Shown: positions 1-14,499 of the stretch, in pieces
Numbering within the stretch: position 1 is the stretch's first letter
Layout of the letters: each line of letters starts with the position of its first letter
Assembly: GCF_963675165.1 (NCBI RefSeq)
Contig: NC_087390.1
Span: 4,969,301 to 5,033,300 of the forward strand
DNA: 64,000 nucleotides
Origin: Halichondria panicea
Taxonomy: Eukaryota; Porifera; Demospongiae; Suberitida; Halichondriidae
Reading direction: 5' to 3'
Notes under the pieces: generated by a model
Database searches by the model: none
Told to the model about the DNA's origin: nothing
Seen by the model: only the letters and a program-made list of their open reading frames with translations
Made by a program: the position numbers and the translations under genes

Positions 1-747
1 CTCAAAAACTATTGAAAACTCGAACAAAAAGCTTGTGCGTATAGTTTGTAGCCAGTGCTAAGCTTCTAGCTGTTAGACAGTTAAAGTTTGTAGCTCCTAC
101 ACTGTGAGAATATATACTTCAGTGACACTCCCTTTGTAGAGTTAATATTAGGAGGTCCTTTTATTAGAGGCTCGAGTATAATTATTACAAAGTTGTTTAA
201 TTTATCATGTGCGGTGTATACACGTCACAAAAAGCTTTACGGTCATGAATTGTAATAACTCTTTGGCTACTATAACATAAAAAATACTAAGCATCAATCA
301 TCACCACGAAATGATTTGTTTTCGGCGGATTAGTTTAACACATTGATCCTCTCCGTTAATCTCCAGCAAGGAGAGGTTAGCCCCACTAGACAGTTTGAGT
401 CCATATTTTTATATCCAAGAAATCGGTACTGATTGTTTATTGAGGGCATAAACATTATTATAGGGAAAACATGAGGTGTTACAACACACACACACACACA
501 CACACACGCAGAGAAGTGTAATAAATTGGGCAAATTAAAAATGTAGGAGGGGCGAAGTCATCAGAATTATAGCAGTACAAATGAATCTGCCAGATTCTAA
601 AAACTGTGCCCAGGGGGGGGCGAATCCCCCCCCCTCAATGCAGCCCTGTTGAACCAAAACATGATTATTATTATTACTAAAACGTGTCTCTGCAAAATAC
701 CAGTAGTATCATTACACACACACACACACACACAAATGTGCACACAG
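1..747. other. Non-coding left flank
   Basis: I see no gene here. The stretch is AT-rich and holds short (AC)n runs near 484-508 and 714-734. The second run leads directly into the first recognisable exon of gene A, whose acceptor is the CACACAG at its end. Any promoter or upstream exon of gene A would lie here or further left, but I could not recognise one. Confidence 0.6.
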
Positions 748-3700
748 AGATGTGTGATGACCTGTCTACTCTGTATGAAAGACTCTTTCCTGCTTGCACT
801 AAGTGGCACAACATTGGATTGAAACTAAAAGTGGAATCTGATACATTAGAAGCTATCGCATCAAAGCACAACAACCCTGATGATTGTCTTCGTGAAATGC
901 TGACTAAACGACTGCAGGCAGTTGGTTCCCTCTCATGGAGAGAGGTATGTAACTGTCTCCGATCTCGAATCGTGGATCGTAAGGATGTAGCAGAGAAGAT
1001 TGAAGAGTGGAGAAAAGGTATACCAAGTGCATCTATCATACTGCATACTCTTTTTATATTCTACATGCACATGATGGCCCAACAGACATTGTGAATACTA
1101 CCTCAAAAATTCAAGTTCCTCCTCTACTGTCACTACCAGTAACTGGTTTGTTGTCAATAATTTGGTCTAGTTTCAAGTACCCATGCACATAACCCACTCC
1201 AGGTGGATTAAATGATTGCTTGGTGAAGCAGACCAATCAAGTGACATCTGCCATGACCACTGTTGGAGAGATATCACTGACAGAAGGTTAGATACATGTA
1301 CCTACTACAGTTCTAAGTTAAAGCTTAGCCTCGTCCTCGGGCTGAGTTGTCTCTAAAATAACGCTAGGTCGACAATTAAGGCCTGGTATCTGGGTGTGGT
1401 TGGAGTTCGCTCTTTTTCCAATAACCAGTAAAACTGAACGTACTGTATACATATGGATATTTTTCGTAAAATCTTCCATAATCACAAAAATATAGCCGCG
1501 TGTTACAAATTATATCTTGAAGAAAGCTAAGCTAGCTAGGTACTAAATCTAGGTGGTAACTATCAAGTTGTGTCAAATAAAAAGGCCTCCCTCAATGAGC
1601 ATCTGGTCTAAGTTGTCCACTCCAGTTTGAAGGAATTTACCTGGACATACATGTAGATAGCATTTTTTCTTGTAATTTCCTAGCTGTGAAAGTATTAAAT
1701 AGATATTTACGCCATGTTTTACTACACAGTTTACTATTGCTATAGACACGCCCAGATACAATGTATAGTTTTGCCATGTACAAGCGAAAACTCCTGGGAA
1801 CGAGTATTATCCTTTTCCTGATCTCAGATTCAGAACAGAAAATAATTATAGGAGACTATAACAGCATATTAATTATTTACAACTCGACCTCAAAAGTAAT
1901 AAATTGACGTGAGTGAACATATACAGTGGACCCTCACATAACCGACCCTCCCATTAGAGGACAACCTCTCTATGAAGGACATACGCTATGGCACGGATTG
2001 AAATCACTATAATTATATGCATACAAAAGAACCTCCCACAAGCAGACTTTCTTGATTCGGGACAGCGAGTCATGTTACTTTGTGCTTGACACTTTTATAC
2101 ATGTATATTTGCTATTTGGCTCGAGAGCCCTCAAAATAAATCTTTTGGGTTCTAATATTTGCGTTTCAATGCCAGGAAATTAAACCACACTCACCAAGAG
2201 TTTTGCATGTGAAATACCGATGAGTGGGAGTTTATCCCATTTCTCGAAAAACGCAAAATTTTGCTTCTCACGAAAATTTCCCGCTATACTGTACTTGACT
2301 AGCTATACTGCATGTATTAGCAAGAGTAGATAAGAGTAAGTATATAACTCTTATCTACTCTTGGTATTAGCTATACCCTCTTGGCTATACAGGGTTTTGC
2401 AGAATTCTTGCAACAGGGCTAAACAGACACAGCAATGACTTCCATATATGGAAGTCAAGTCAACTGCTGACTTAAAATATTGTGTGTACTATGCAGGGTG
2501 TCATACTGCTCATACAGAGGAGGGATATGATTATATCCCTCCTCTGGCTCCAATCCCCCCCCCCCCCCCCTAAAATGTGCATTTAGGTACTCAGTTGTAT
2601 TTGAGTATCCATAGCGGTAGGGTATCGAAATAACTGTTGACCTTTTTTTTTATGTTCTGGTGATGTTTCAAATGGTAATGTTTGAAAGTCCCCTCTCTAA
2701 TTGCAATTGTATGACACTCTGGTATGTGTATAATTATTTGAATGGCTTGAATTGAAAGTTGTCCTGTGAGCCTAAAAGAGAGCATCACAAGATCAGGAGG
2801 ACATCCTGACAAGATTTAAGGTGGTGCATGGACGGTGTACCAGGTGGAAATGTCGTAAAGTTGGTGACAAGACAATTTGCTTCAACTGTGTGCAGAACTG
2901 TTGCTCTTTTCAATGACACCCTGATAAGCATTTCCATGGTGCACCACCCACCACCTTAATTAAATCTTGTGAATAAGCTGATGCTCTCTTAAGGATCCAG
3001 GACATCTTTCAATTCAAAATACAGATACCTGCACATGTACAATAATAAAAGTAATAATAAAATTAATAGTAAAAGTCAGCAGTTGACTTCCATATATGGA
3101 AGTCATTGCTGTGTCTGCTTAGCCCTGTTACAAGAACTCTGCAAACCCCTGTACCCAAAATATTATAGTCAGCAGTTGACTTCCATATATGGAAGTCTTT
3201 GCAGTGTCTGTTTAGCCCTGTTGCAAGGATTTTGCAAAACCCTGTACATGTTACACTGTAGCTGTAGATATGGTCTGTGTATACTATAGCAGCAAACACT
3301 ACGTACATGTACCTTACAAACTTAACTCTTTTACAGATAATTTAAGGGAAGAAAAATGTTGTGATCTACAGGAAAAAATTGATTGCTTAGAGAGCCAATT
3401 TTCATATTTGACCAGAGAAGCTGGCGAGCGTCTAAAGCAAGAACACGTTCCAATTGCAGAATTTTATCGCAAAGTATCGAGTATGAAACTATCCCTTAAA
3501 ATCGTAGTTGGCAAGTACTTCAAAGAAACCTTTGAGAGTGTTTCATCATTTGATGTTTTTTGGGGTCATTTAAATCAATTTTGGGATTTCTTCAACTGTG
3601 AGCTTTTCCAACACGTGGTTCGAGTCATGTTTACTGAAGCAGACGATCCTTTGCTGAGCAAACTAGCCGAATATGAGAGTGAACTGAAAGAATTTCTTTT

Positions 3701-6700
3701 TAAAACAAAGCTTTGCGATTTTGTTGACCATTGGCCATTTTCAATCACAAAACCCCCCGAAACGGTAATAAGAAAGCTTAAAGGAGTACTCATTACTGTA
3801 CACAAGAAATGGGAAGATTGCACTCTGTACGATATAAAGAAAACTAGAAAAAAATTTTCAGAAGAATTTATGCTACCTCCAGAATTTATGGTGTTGGTAG
3901 GTGCAGGTAACGGCAGTGTGTCGATCCTCTTGTACGTCCCTCCTTCTCTGGCCAGCTCAATAAAGGAACAGGTTAAACAAGGAAAGGAAGACTTCTTAGC
4001 AGACAATGGCTTTCTATCCATCACCATCGATGGTGTACAGGTTTACCCCCTCCCTTCAATGGAGCAGGCTTCTCTACACGGTACGTAATAGTTTAAGGAA
4101 TCTATTCTCCTGCTCCATTGTCACACATACATGTATACCTGAAAAGTATTGTACAAAATAAGCTCACAACTAGGCTCTTTGTCAGTTGTAAGTGAATATC
4201 CTTGCATGTTGCATATAATTATACATGAAAGATTTATAATGACTAATACATAAATTATTCTGTGTGTATATAATTATAATGATGTTTGTCGATAAGTACG
4301 TACTTCGTGTTTTCTGTCTTCAGGTGAAACACTAAAGAGGGAAATTAAAATCAAAGAGGAACCAACATCTGGCCAAGGTTTGAAACAGATGTGTATACAC
4401 CTACCATAAACATAAACTTGTTGTTTGTAGATTATCAGGCACCTTTGTCTCCTCTGAAGCATATCAAACAGGAAACCAAAGCTGATCCACAAACAACTGA
4501 TGGTGAATATATATTGGTATCACATTAAAAAAATAATTCCAGCAATAGCTACGTATGTGTAGAGTCGAATTAGATACAACAGTAAGAAGGATTGGAAACA
4601 AACATTTTCGCGTGAAAACACTCCGCGTTATAGGGTGTAGCTAAAACTATGAAGGACTATTATGCAATGATGCGTGGGTTGGCCAAAGGTATAGTAGTCG
4701 GTTGGTTGGTTTGTGTGATATGTGAGTCTACTCACTTGGATGCCATAGCACTGCGTTTACAGCAAGGATAGCCTCCATATGCGGCCACACAACAAGTTAC
4801 CTGTCGCATATTCTGTGTGTATATAAGTATAATGATGTTTGTCGATAAGTACGTACTTCGTGTTTTCTGTTTTCAGGTGAAACACTAAAGAGGGAAATTA
4901 AAATCAAAGAGGAACCAACATATGGGCTGGCTGTGACAGGAGAGGATTTGGAGAGAGTGTATACTGCCAGCCTCTACTACCTTGGCTCAGAGCTGCATAG
5001 CAGGGAAATACATTTTGTTGTCAACTTGGATACTGAGATTCATAGCATGGTAAGTGATAATTATGATTCATAAAACAGTAAGTGATAATTATGATTCATA
5101 AAACAGTAAGTGATAGTTTTATTCTCACAACGTGAATTCATTGTTTTGTTACAGCTTGTGAGGGAGAAGTACTCCTCTAAAAAAGCTGTTCTCGGAGTTA
5201 AGCAATTGGTTGAGTTTGAGGAGGACAGTTTAACACTGGATATTCCTATGGCTGGTGCTAAAGTCAAGGGAGGGTGGAAAATAACACCAATGTTTTATCC
5301 TACGGTATAGGCACCATAATTATCTCTATATGAATTACACAATTACATCATCTGCATGTATGTACATATAGGTCATCAAGAAGCATGTTGATCAGTTCAA
5401 GCCTGGACAGAGAATTCCGTACTGCCACTTGAACGCTGAGATGACAAACAAACGAAAGAAATCTACTCCAAAGCTATTCCACCAAGTCAAGCTAGTGGGT
5501 GCAAAAGTTCCTTACAATTTCATAACTATTAATCTGGACCCCCAACGTACGCTTCCAGGTAAGGTTTTTGTCTATTCTAATGTTTTCAGATAAATCTCTG
5601 CAGAAACCACATTCGGTGACCTGGTAAAACTCAAACCTACTGTGTCATCTCAAGGTAATAATCATACAGTAACAATTACAAGGGGGTATGAAGAGAAGAG
5701 GGCATGCAACCACAATCTATCGTATTAAAAACAGACGGGGGTGTTACTGTATATGTCTGAAATAGAAAAGAATTTATTGCACGTGCACTTTATACTCACA
5801 TTTTTAATATTCCGTAGTGGACGGTTGGGCTAAATATAGCATATCCTGCTGACTCATCAGTAATATGACGCATACACAGTATATATTGCGAGTTGCATGC
5901 CCTCTTCTCTTTATACACCCTTGATAATATATATAGTACTGTCATTACTCTGAAACTTAACCAACTAATTGTACCTTTCGTTTTAGTTTGGCCTTTACAA
6001 TTTATACTTATAAAATTATACAGTAGACTCTCGTTAATCCGGCCACCCTTGGGACCATGCAGCTTGGCCGAAATAGCGAGGTGGCCGTACTTCAGATAAT
6101 TAGTTAAAAACGACCTTGCCTCGAATCTAATCACTGATTTGCAGTTCTTGTCTCGAGGATAATGAAAGATAATGAATCATTCTGCTCTCTATTTAAGTGT
6201 AATCCAATTTTATTTACTAAACCACACCCAAAACATCATATCCGGCCGTAATACACATATAAAATTACATTGAAAACGTTATTTGGGACAGCCAGCACTG
6301 GCCGGTAAACGGAATAGCGAGTGGCCGTACTTCAGGGTGAGTTTTGTGCAGTAAACATAGAGGTAGCGAGAGTCTACTGTACATGCAAAGAGTAATAATT
6401 ACTATACGCATATATGATGCATGTGACTGTTTTCACACATATAGGCATTGCTGTGAACGAGGATGATAAAGGAGATACAAATCAATTAGGTACTAATGAT
6501 TTGCAAGATGTGTTTTCTCAGTTGGTGGAGGCCACTAAAGATTGGTTTGACATGGGCCTCGCTTTGGGGATTAAAGTTGACATCCTTGAGGGTATCAAAT
6601 CTAATGAAAACTACGATAAAGCTCGCTTGCGTGAAATGCTGACCCACTGGCTGCGATCTTCACCTTCTCGTACATGGAGTGACATTTGCAATGGCCTCAG

Positions 6701-8243
6701 AAGTGACACTGTCCAACAAGGCAATCTGGCAGATAAAATTGAGGAGAAATACAAAGGTACAATCATCCAAACGTGCTTATACAACTTCATTTTTAGTCGA
6801 CTTAAAACTGAGCATATGTGTATAGATGCCCACATTGTGAGTCAGGAGATATTATGGGTAACTTTGACAAAACGCTTCCAAAAGTACTCTTTACACTACA
6901 TGAACTGATATGAAACACTTTAATCCCTTTTTAGCGATAGTGCACTTTTTCATTAGATTGTGGCAGTCAGTGCCCGTGTGTTTTATACGCATATTTTGAC
7001 TGCACAATGATATAATTATGTAATGTACCGTATATGTATGCTTGATAAGGAGCCGCGGCTACTAAATGTTTCATTTTGATGGAAGAGGAGGCTACAATTT
7101 GAGAGAGGCCACTGTTCAAAAACGGCGTTTATTAGCTCCAGCTAATTCAACAACCTTTAGTTTGTCATCAAAAGTTCTTAACTCTGCCGTGAGAAAGTCT
7201 TTGTGAAGCACTAACAAGCTGCTACCTGTACCTATAGTAGCTACGTACATGTAGCTATAATTATAGCTGCTAGTATTAATTATTTTTTGGCTGCCACGTG
7301 CAGAAATGCTAGAGTCAAAGTTCACTGAGGCTACTATTTGAGTGCGGCTACTAAATGTTTCATTTTGTTAGCAAGGGAGACTACTATTTAAGAGTGGCCT
7401 CTGATCGAGCATTTACAGTATTCACTTGATTTGGACATTAGGTGTTGAAAATGCATTTAGTGGTCGTGATTAATTAAGGAAGTTTCATGCTTGAGCAGTA
7501 GCCTCTACGCTTCTTTGATTTTGAAGAACGGCGTGATCATTTCTCATAATTTGTATTTTGCACATCGCTACAAAGAAAGTACGATTTAAGTTACATACTG
7601 TAAATAGTGGGTTATTTTTGTATGGTGGATTTTTCGTACCAGTAGAGCACCTACTAATTAAAAATGTTTGGCATAACAATGTCACTATCCTGAGCTGTAA
7701 TGAATATTAAAATACGAAATATTTAAATGGGTAGTCAGTCTGTACGAAAAGTTACACCAATGAAAATTACCCAGTATACGGTAAGTACAAAAAAATAACC
7801 TGAATCACGTCACCGGACTGTTTTAACTGTACATGTATTAATAGCGTAAATTCCAATTAGGTGACTCATTATAAATACCAACATACTTTTTTGTATACCT
7901 TGCATCCATTATAATTATTACATTCCCCATGCAGATACTTAGTTGGTGCTTTTCCCCATTGTGACCAACTGTATGCTCTCCAGTCACAAAGACATGTTGC
8001 TAGTAGACACTTGTCCTCATATCAGCACAGTATAATTATACATGCAACAGCTACCAATTAATAATACAAAACATGTTCCCCATGCAGAGGACTCGTCCCG
8101 ACCACACCCCCTCACTGGTGAGAAGAGAGAGGCCACTGAATATACTGAGCAAGGTGAGACAGTCAGTTGTTGTGATGGTCTATTTTACTGGTGAGTGTCT
8201 CCATGCAGTTCCCCCCAAGAGAGCTCGGTCAGAGGAGCAGTGA
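748..8243 (+). CDS. Gene A: death domain - helical domain - UPA-like - death domain protein (ZU5 core lost)
   Basis: Proposed exons: 748-1017, 1203-1286, 3337-4080, 4324-4377, 4431-4502, 4877-5049, 5155-5304, 5372-5558, 5604-5654, 6445-6756, 8088-8153, 8209-8243; all phases agree. Exon 1 is a death domain (from CDDLSTLYERLF to AEKIEEW). Exon 3 (248 codons) starts coiled-coil-like and continues into a helical domain I cannot name. Exons 4-6 carry psi-K-x-E motifs (LKRE, IKEE, IKQE). Exon 6 joins the IKEEP exon directly to the end of ZU5 (GLAVTGEDLERVY), so the ZU5 core is missing. Exons 7-9 are the UPA-like region and exon 10 a second death domain (DLQDVFSQLVE to NLADKIEEKYK). The tail is short (PPKRARSEEQ) beside the basic tails of genes B and C. 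The first base may be an acceptor in (AC)n or the start may be ATG at 750; earlier exons cannot be excluded. Role inferred: death-fold signalling adaptor. Confidence 0.72.
2385..3250. repeat. Imperfect fold-back repeat in gene A intron 2
   Basis: The left arm (about 2390-2480) and right arm (about 3175-3250) are reverse complements of the same block, which contains a 19-20 bp palindrome reading ACTTCCATATATGGAAGT. A second direct copy of the right-arm block sits at 3077-3165. Inner arms (about 2775-2850 and 2920-2990) are also inverted versions of each other, including GGTGGTGCA / TGCACCACC. The layout suggests a fold-back or MITE-type element with one arm duplicated. Confidence 0.6.
4262..4922 (+). 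repeat. Direct duplication of a SUMO-motif exon with its splice acceptor
   Basis: Bases 4262-4370 and 4812-4919 are nearly identical. Each includes the intron end, the CAG acceptor and the start of the exon coding ETLKREIKIKEEPT. In the first copy the exon continues to SGQ and a donor. In the second it runs straight into the final segment of ZU5. The spacer includes a stretch (about 4675-4795) that also occurs in a gene C intron at about 27460-27580, so the rearrangement probably used C-like sequence. Confidence 0.75.
5678..5924. mobile_element. MITE, about 247 bp, in gene A intron
   Basis: The left end (AAGAGAAGAGGGCATGCAAC region) and the right end (GTTGCATGCCCTCTTCTCTT region) form imperfect terminal inverted repeats of about 33 bp around non-coding sequence. 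No transposase is present. It looks like a non-autonomous DNA element; I did not define target-site duplications. Confidence 0.65.
6020..6380. mobile_element. MITE, about 360 bp, in gene A intron
   Basis: The ends are inverted copies: ACAGTAGACTCTCG at the left and CGAGAGTCTACTGT at the right. Internal subterminal blocks (GTGGCCGTACTTCAG) are repeated in direct orientation near 6082 and 6322. There is no coding capacity. It lies between the UPA-like and second death-domain exons of gene A. Confidence 0.65.
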
Positions 8244-9200
8244 GGGAGGAGAATGGACTACGTACACTGTCCAGCTCGTCTGTTGATGGTCACCTCCTCA
8301 GGAACAGATTGAGGAATAGTACACAAATTTATGCGCTTGACACCCTCCATAATTAATTTTGTTTGCCCAGTATATACGAGTTGAATTTTCTTCCAAAAAA
8401 TTAATTGTTTATTCATTGCTAAAATAATTACGTTTATTGATTATTTTTTCATTGAGGAAAGTCTCTAATGCCTAAATTGAATGCGTATACAGCATGTAAT
8501 TGTTGAACCCTAAAATTACAATGTATGTTGTACATGTACATGTACATGTATATATCGTTCATATCAGAACTAGCTATAGTGTTCCGAATTAAGGCCAGTG
8601 AGTATTATTAATAACCAAGAGGGGTCCATTCTGTATGCAGACATTGTCCATGCTAGCAGTTGCCCCGATGAGGCAGCTCAGCCACATCTAGAGGGACACA
8701 ATAATTAATTTAATTAAGAGAGCTAGGTCGTAAATGTGTGGGTGTGTGACATACATGTTTAAACTGCATGTAGAAGGTATAATTATATAATGGAATGCCT
8801 GTGCATGGATGTGTATATAGCTATAGCCTTGTCCCCCAAGCAGGTAGAGTAGTCTCTAAAATAACAAAAACTCAAAAATAATGGCAGCCTGTATAAGAAA
8901 ATCGGCCTGCGAGGGTGAGGGAGCAATGAGTATGAAACAATTATGTCATCAGAGCGTATGCCATCTCTATGTAATTACTAAGACTTACGACATCATTGTT
9001 TGGACATCGGTGAGTATATAAGCACACTCACTGATCGAGTGACGCTAAAATTATGTTCAAAAATTTGGCTGTATTATGTAATGAATATGCAGTAGACATC
9101 TACAGTCATGTTGATCACTGCTTTAATTCACTACTAATGCATCAAGTGTAATCTACACTGACATTGTGTGTGCCGGTAAAGCTCACCCACCCACAGCAGC
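8244..9200. other. 3' flank of gene A, no gene seen
   Basis: AT-rich sequence without a convincing ORF or RNA gene. It probably holds the gene A 3' UTR and intergenic DNA. A (GTACAT)n-like run lies at 8529-8548. The right part begins the duplicated 3' flank (CACCCACAGCAGCTA) that recurs after genes B (about 22205) and C (about 33270). Confidence 0.5.
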
Positions 9201-9214
9201 TATCATAATGTACC

Positions 9215-9505
9215 CATGTGGTGGTCTGGTCCTACTCCTGGGGGATTGGACACAAGCTCTCAGGAACTGCAGTGGAGAGAGAAACAGCCAATCACTAGCA
9301 GCCCGCTATGTCATGTGGTGGTCTGGCCCTGCTCCTGGGGGATTGGACACAAGCTCTCAGGAACTGCAGTGGAGAGAGAAACAGCCAATCACTAGCAGCC
9401 TGCTATGTCATGTGGTGGTCTGGCCCTACTCCTGGGGGACTGGACACAAGCTCTCAGGAACTGCAGTGGAGAGAGAAACAGCCAATCACTAGCAGCCAGC
9501 TATAC
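9215..9505 (+). repeat. Tandem repeat, 97 bp x 3
   Basis: Three copies begin at 9215, 9312 and 9409 with CATGTGGTGGTCTGG, giving a period of 97 bp; they differ at only a few positions. Single diverged copies of the unit are present downstream of gene B (about 22240-22325) and gene C (about 33303-33400), so the unit predates the segmental duplication and was amplified only here. A repetitive open frame through it is not a gene. Confidence 0.85.
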
Positions 9506-9642
9506 TAATCATACATTTCCCTACATGTGCACACATTAGCCAGTCACTAACAAACAGAGTAACAAATGTGACAGGTAATACTGTTCTGTTCAACTACATA
9601 CATGTAGTAAGTGTGATTATAATAAAACGTTCAGCTCAACCT

Positions 9643-9775
9643 TCTACCCCACCCTCCACCCACTGTATCGTACCATAATTAATGGCGAGCACTTTCCTGC
9701 CACTCACTAGTATATCGGTAGTCGAGCGTGGGCCAGACTATTCTCCTCAGCCACCTGGTAGCAGTGACCCTGAGG
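9643..9775 (-). pseudogene. Dead duplicate of TRMT10 exon 8
   Basis: On the minus strand this reads HCYQVAEENSLAHARLPIY and then stops. It is a close copy of the TRMT10 exon at 10508-10613. An internal deletion after CTACCGATAT shifts the frame into a stop. The flanks (polypurine block, then the TACGATACAG region) are copied too. It is about 860 bp downstream of the functional-looking exon on the minus strand, so it is a local exon duplication that decayed. Confidence 0.75.
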
Positions 9776-9789
9776 GGGGGGGAAGTACG

Positions 9790-10500
9790 TGTACACTTAA
9801 AATGCAGTGCTTACGACGATTAACTTACATCAAATCTATGTACATATCATGTAGGAGCTAGGAGCAGGCAGAGCACGTTTGGGGCGAGCGTGCGAATTGC
9901 ATCTGGGTTATATAAATTACGGCAGTAAAGAACTGGGTGCACAAGTCTAACAGGAGGAGCAAGGGTTAGCACAAGAACTAATTGTTGACAACAATTTATC
10001 ATTGTTGATGAACCTTAACAGGTGTATAGCAAGTCAGCTGCTACAATAATGCCTGTGTAACCTGTGTGAGTCTCTGCGCCCCGTCTAAGCTGATGTATAA
10101 TAATTGCTAGTTTATTGTGCACACGCGTAATGATCACGTAAAAGTTGATAAGGATAACGAGTCCCAAAAGCAACTATTGTGTGCCGGTCCATGACATACA
10201 GACAGATAAACAGACGTTGAAGGGACTCGCTTCGCTTGCCACAATTATGCTTCTATTGGGTTGGGAGACAACTATAGTTGGCAACTATCACACAAAATAA
10301 AGACAACAACACGTACTGTGACTAGTATGTGTCCGGTATATATAGTTACGTGTATCATGTAGGTGACTGTGGTCACTCTGTAAGTAAGTCACCCTTTATA
10401 ATACAGCCAGGTGAAAAGCGTGTGCTTCAACCTGTGTTGTAGCAGGCTACCTCTCTATTACAGCAATTCTTTGACTGACTTACTCCCTCCACCCACTGTA
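9790..10500. other. Gap between the two TRMT10 exon 8 copies
   Basis: No gene recognised. A final TRMT10 exon (the C-terminal segment that follows the NHV motif in family members) would be expected on the minus strand here or further left. I searched by eye for a VFEI-like continuation and found none. Confidence 0.45.
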
Positions 10501-10507
10501 TACGTAC

Positions 10508-12774
<2,267 letters not shown>

Positions 12775-12831
12775 GGGTGAGTGTGTACTGTCCTCACTTG
12801 TCTCCACTGAGTGCTGTCTCTTTGTGAACTG

Positions 12832-14378
12832 GTGACTCACTTCCTTGGTTCATTGCAAGCAAAGCAGAGTCCCTGACCTGTGGAAAGTCTCCAATGTTAC
12901 TCCTATTCCGAAGGATGGGGATCCTACTTCTCCTAGCAACTACCGACCGATATCTCTCCTATCATTAATCTCAAAAGCTCTGGAAAGGATTGTACACAAG
13001 AGAATCTCAAAGTTCTTATACTCAAACAAGCTCCTGTCAAACTGCCAGTTTGGCTTCAGACCAAAATCTTCAACTCAAGAAGCCCTCCTATCTGTCACTA
13101 ACGACTGGCACAAACTTCTAGAAAATGATCACCAAGTGGCAACTGTGTTCTTTGACGTCAAGAAAGCATTTGACTCAGTACCCCACCCACAGATCATATC
13201 CTCTCTCCAAGCCGTAGGCATTTGTGGCAACCTACTGCATTGGACAAAAGACTATCTTACCAACAGAGAGCAAAGGGTAGTCCTGGAGGGAACTATGTCA
13301 GACCCTGTTGCAGTGACCTCAGGTGTCCCACAAGGGTCAATCTTAGGACCGCTATTATTCAACATTTTCATGAACTCAATTGCTAACATCAACCTGTCCA
13401 CCAATGCCAAACTCATTCTATACGCAGACGATATCCTTCTCTACAAGCCCATAAACTCGACAATTGAAACTCAGGACCTACAGGGAGATGTCAATGAAAT
13501 AAACTCCTGGATGCAATCTCACGGCCTCACAGCAAACCACTCCAAGACCAAACTGCTTACAATAACTCGCTCTACACGCACTATCCCAATGAATATAGAT
13601 ATAAACAACCATCGGATCTCCCCATGTGATACTGTAAAGTACCTTGGTGTTACTATCAATAATGATCTAAAATGGGCATGTCACATACACAACACCTGCA
13701 AGAAGGCCAAACAACATCTTGGCTTCATCCATCGCAAGTTCCATAAATCACCACCTCAGATCAGGAACCAGATCTACCGCACGGCTGTTCTGCCTAAGTT
13801 AGACTATTGCGGTGCAGTCTGGGACCCTCATCACCACACAGATATAAAAAAACTGGAAAGCGTCCAAAAATTTGCAGGGAAAATTGTAACGAAGCAGTGG
13901 AGGGCAGAATACCCTGACCTGCTTGCCTCCTTAAACTGGAAACCTCTGTCATCTCGAAGGAAAAACCAAAAACTGAAAGTCTGCTTTAATATACTTAACA
14001 ATTTATCTATAATATCTCCCAATGTTTTCACCCTCCATCCTCGCCCTTCCCCCCGTCACCCTCATAATCAAATTATTTTTAAACCATATGTTAAAACCCT
14101 AGCCCATAGACATTCCTTTTTTGTAAGCGTAATCCCCATTTGGAATTCCCTTCCCCTAAATGTTATCAGTAGCCCTAGCCCATCTGCTTTTAAATTATCC
14201 CTGTCAAAATTATAGCAATAAGTTAAAATTTTTTTTTTTTTTTCCTTTTTTCTTTTTTTCACTTAAGTAGAACTGCACCTGCACCTTTACTTTTTGGTTA
14301 TGGACTGACTTCATTATTAGCTTCATTTAGCTACCTTGTCATATCCTGTATGCTTCCTCTGCATCAAACATTATAAAG

Positions 14379-14410
<32 letters not shown>
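12832..14410 (+). mobile_element. 5'-truncated LINE (non-LTR retrotransposon) with poly(A) tail
   Basis: An open frame of about 456 codons (12845-14215) covers most of a reverse transcriptase: PIPKDGDPTSPSNYRPISLL, QFGFRPKSSTQEAL, motif A FFDVKKAFDSVPH, SGVPQGSILGPLLFNIFMN, and the catalytic motif YADDILLY. It ends in a T-rich 3' UTR and a poly(A) tract at about 14378-14410. Endonuclease and ORF1 are missing, so it is 5'-truncated. RT motifs suggest a CR1/Jockey-like clade. The RT frame itself has no stop. The paralogous stretch at about 24597-24610 shows the uninterrupted pre-insertion sequence. Confidence 0.9.
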
Positions 14411-14413
<3 letters not shown>

Positions 14414-14499
14414 CAAATGCATGGTAATGATCGTGGAGGTAGAAAGCTGAAGAGGGGGTGGGACATGACAACTGTACTAATCCCAAGAACAATGAAAAG

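Noticed and set aside
684-749. Start of gene A upstream of 748, reading through the (AC)n run
   Set aside because: The first codon there is GTG and the peptide is His-Thr repeats; an acceptor at 747 or ATG at 750 explains the exon better.
7920-8000. Gene A counterpart of the gene B exon 21117-21182 (DQLYALQSQ)
   Set aside because: The sequence is recognisable (CAACTGTATGCTCTCCAGTC) but the reading after its best acceptor meets TAG at once and there is no donor; the same holds at about 32050 in gene C.
9215-9505. CRISPR-like array
   Set aside because: The units are contiguous 97-bp tandem copies without spacers, and the genome is eukaryotic.
9166-9508. Two overlapping open frames with repeated GGLxLLLGDWTQALRNC units
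   Set aside because: They follow the 97-bp tandem repeat exactly and are not conserved in the single copies at 22240 and 33303.
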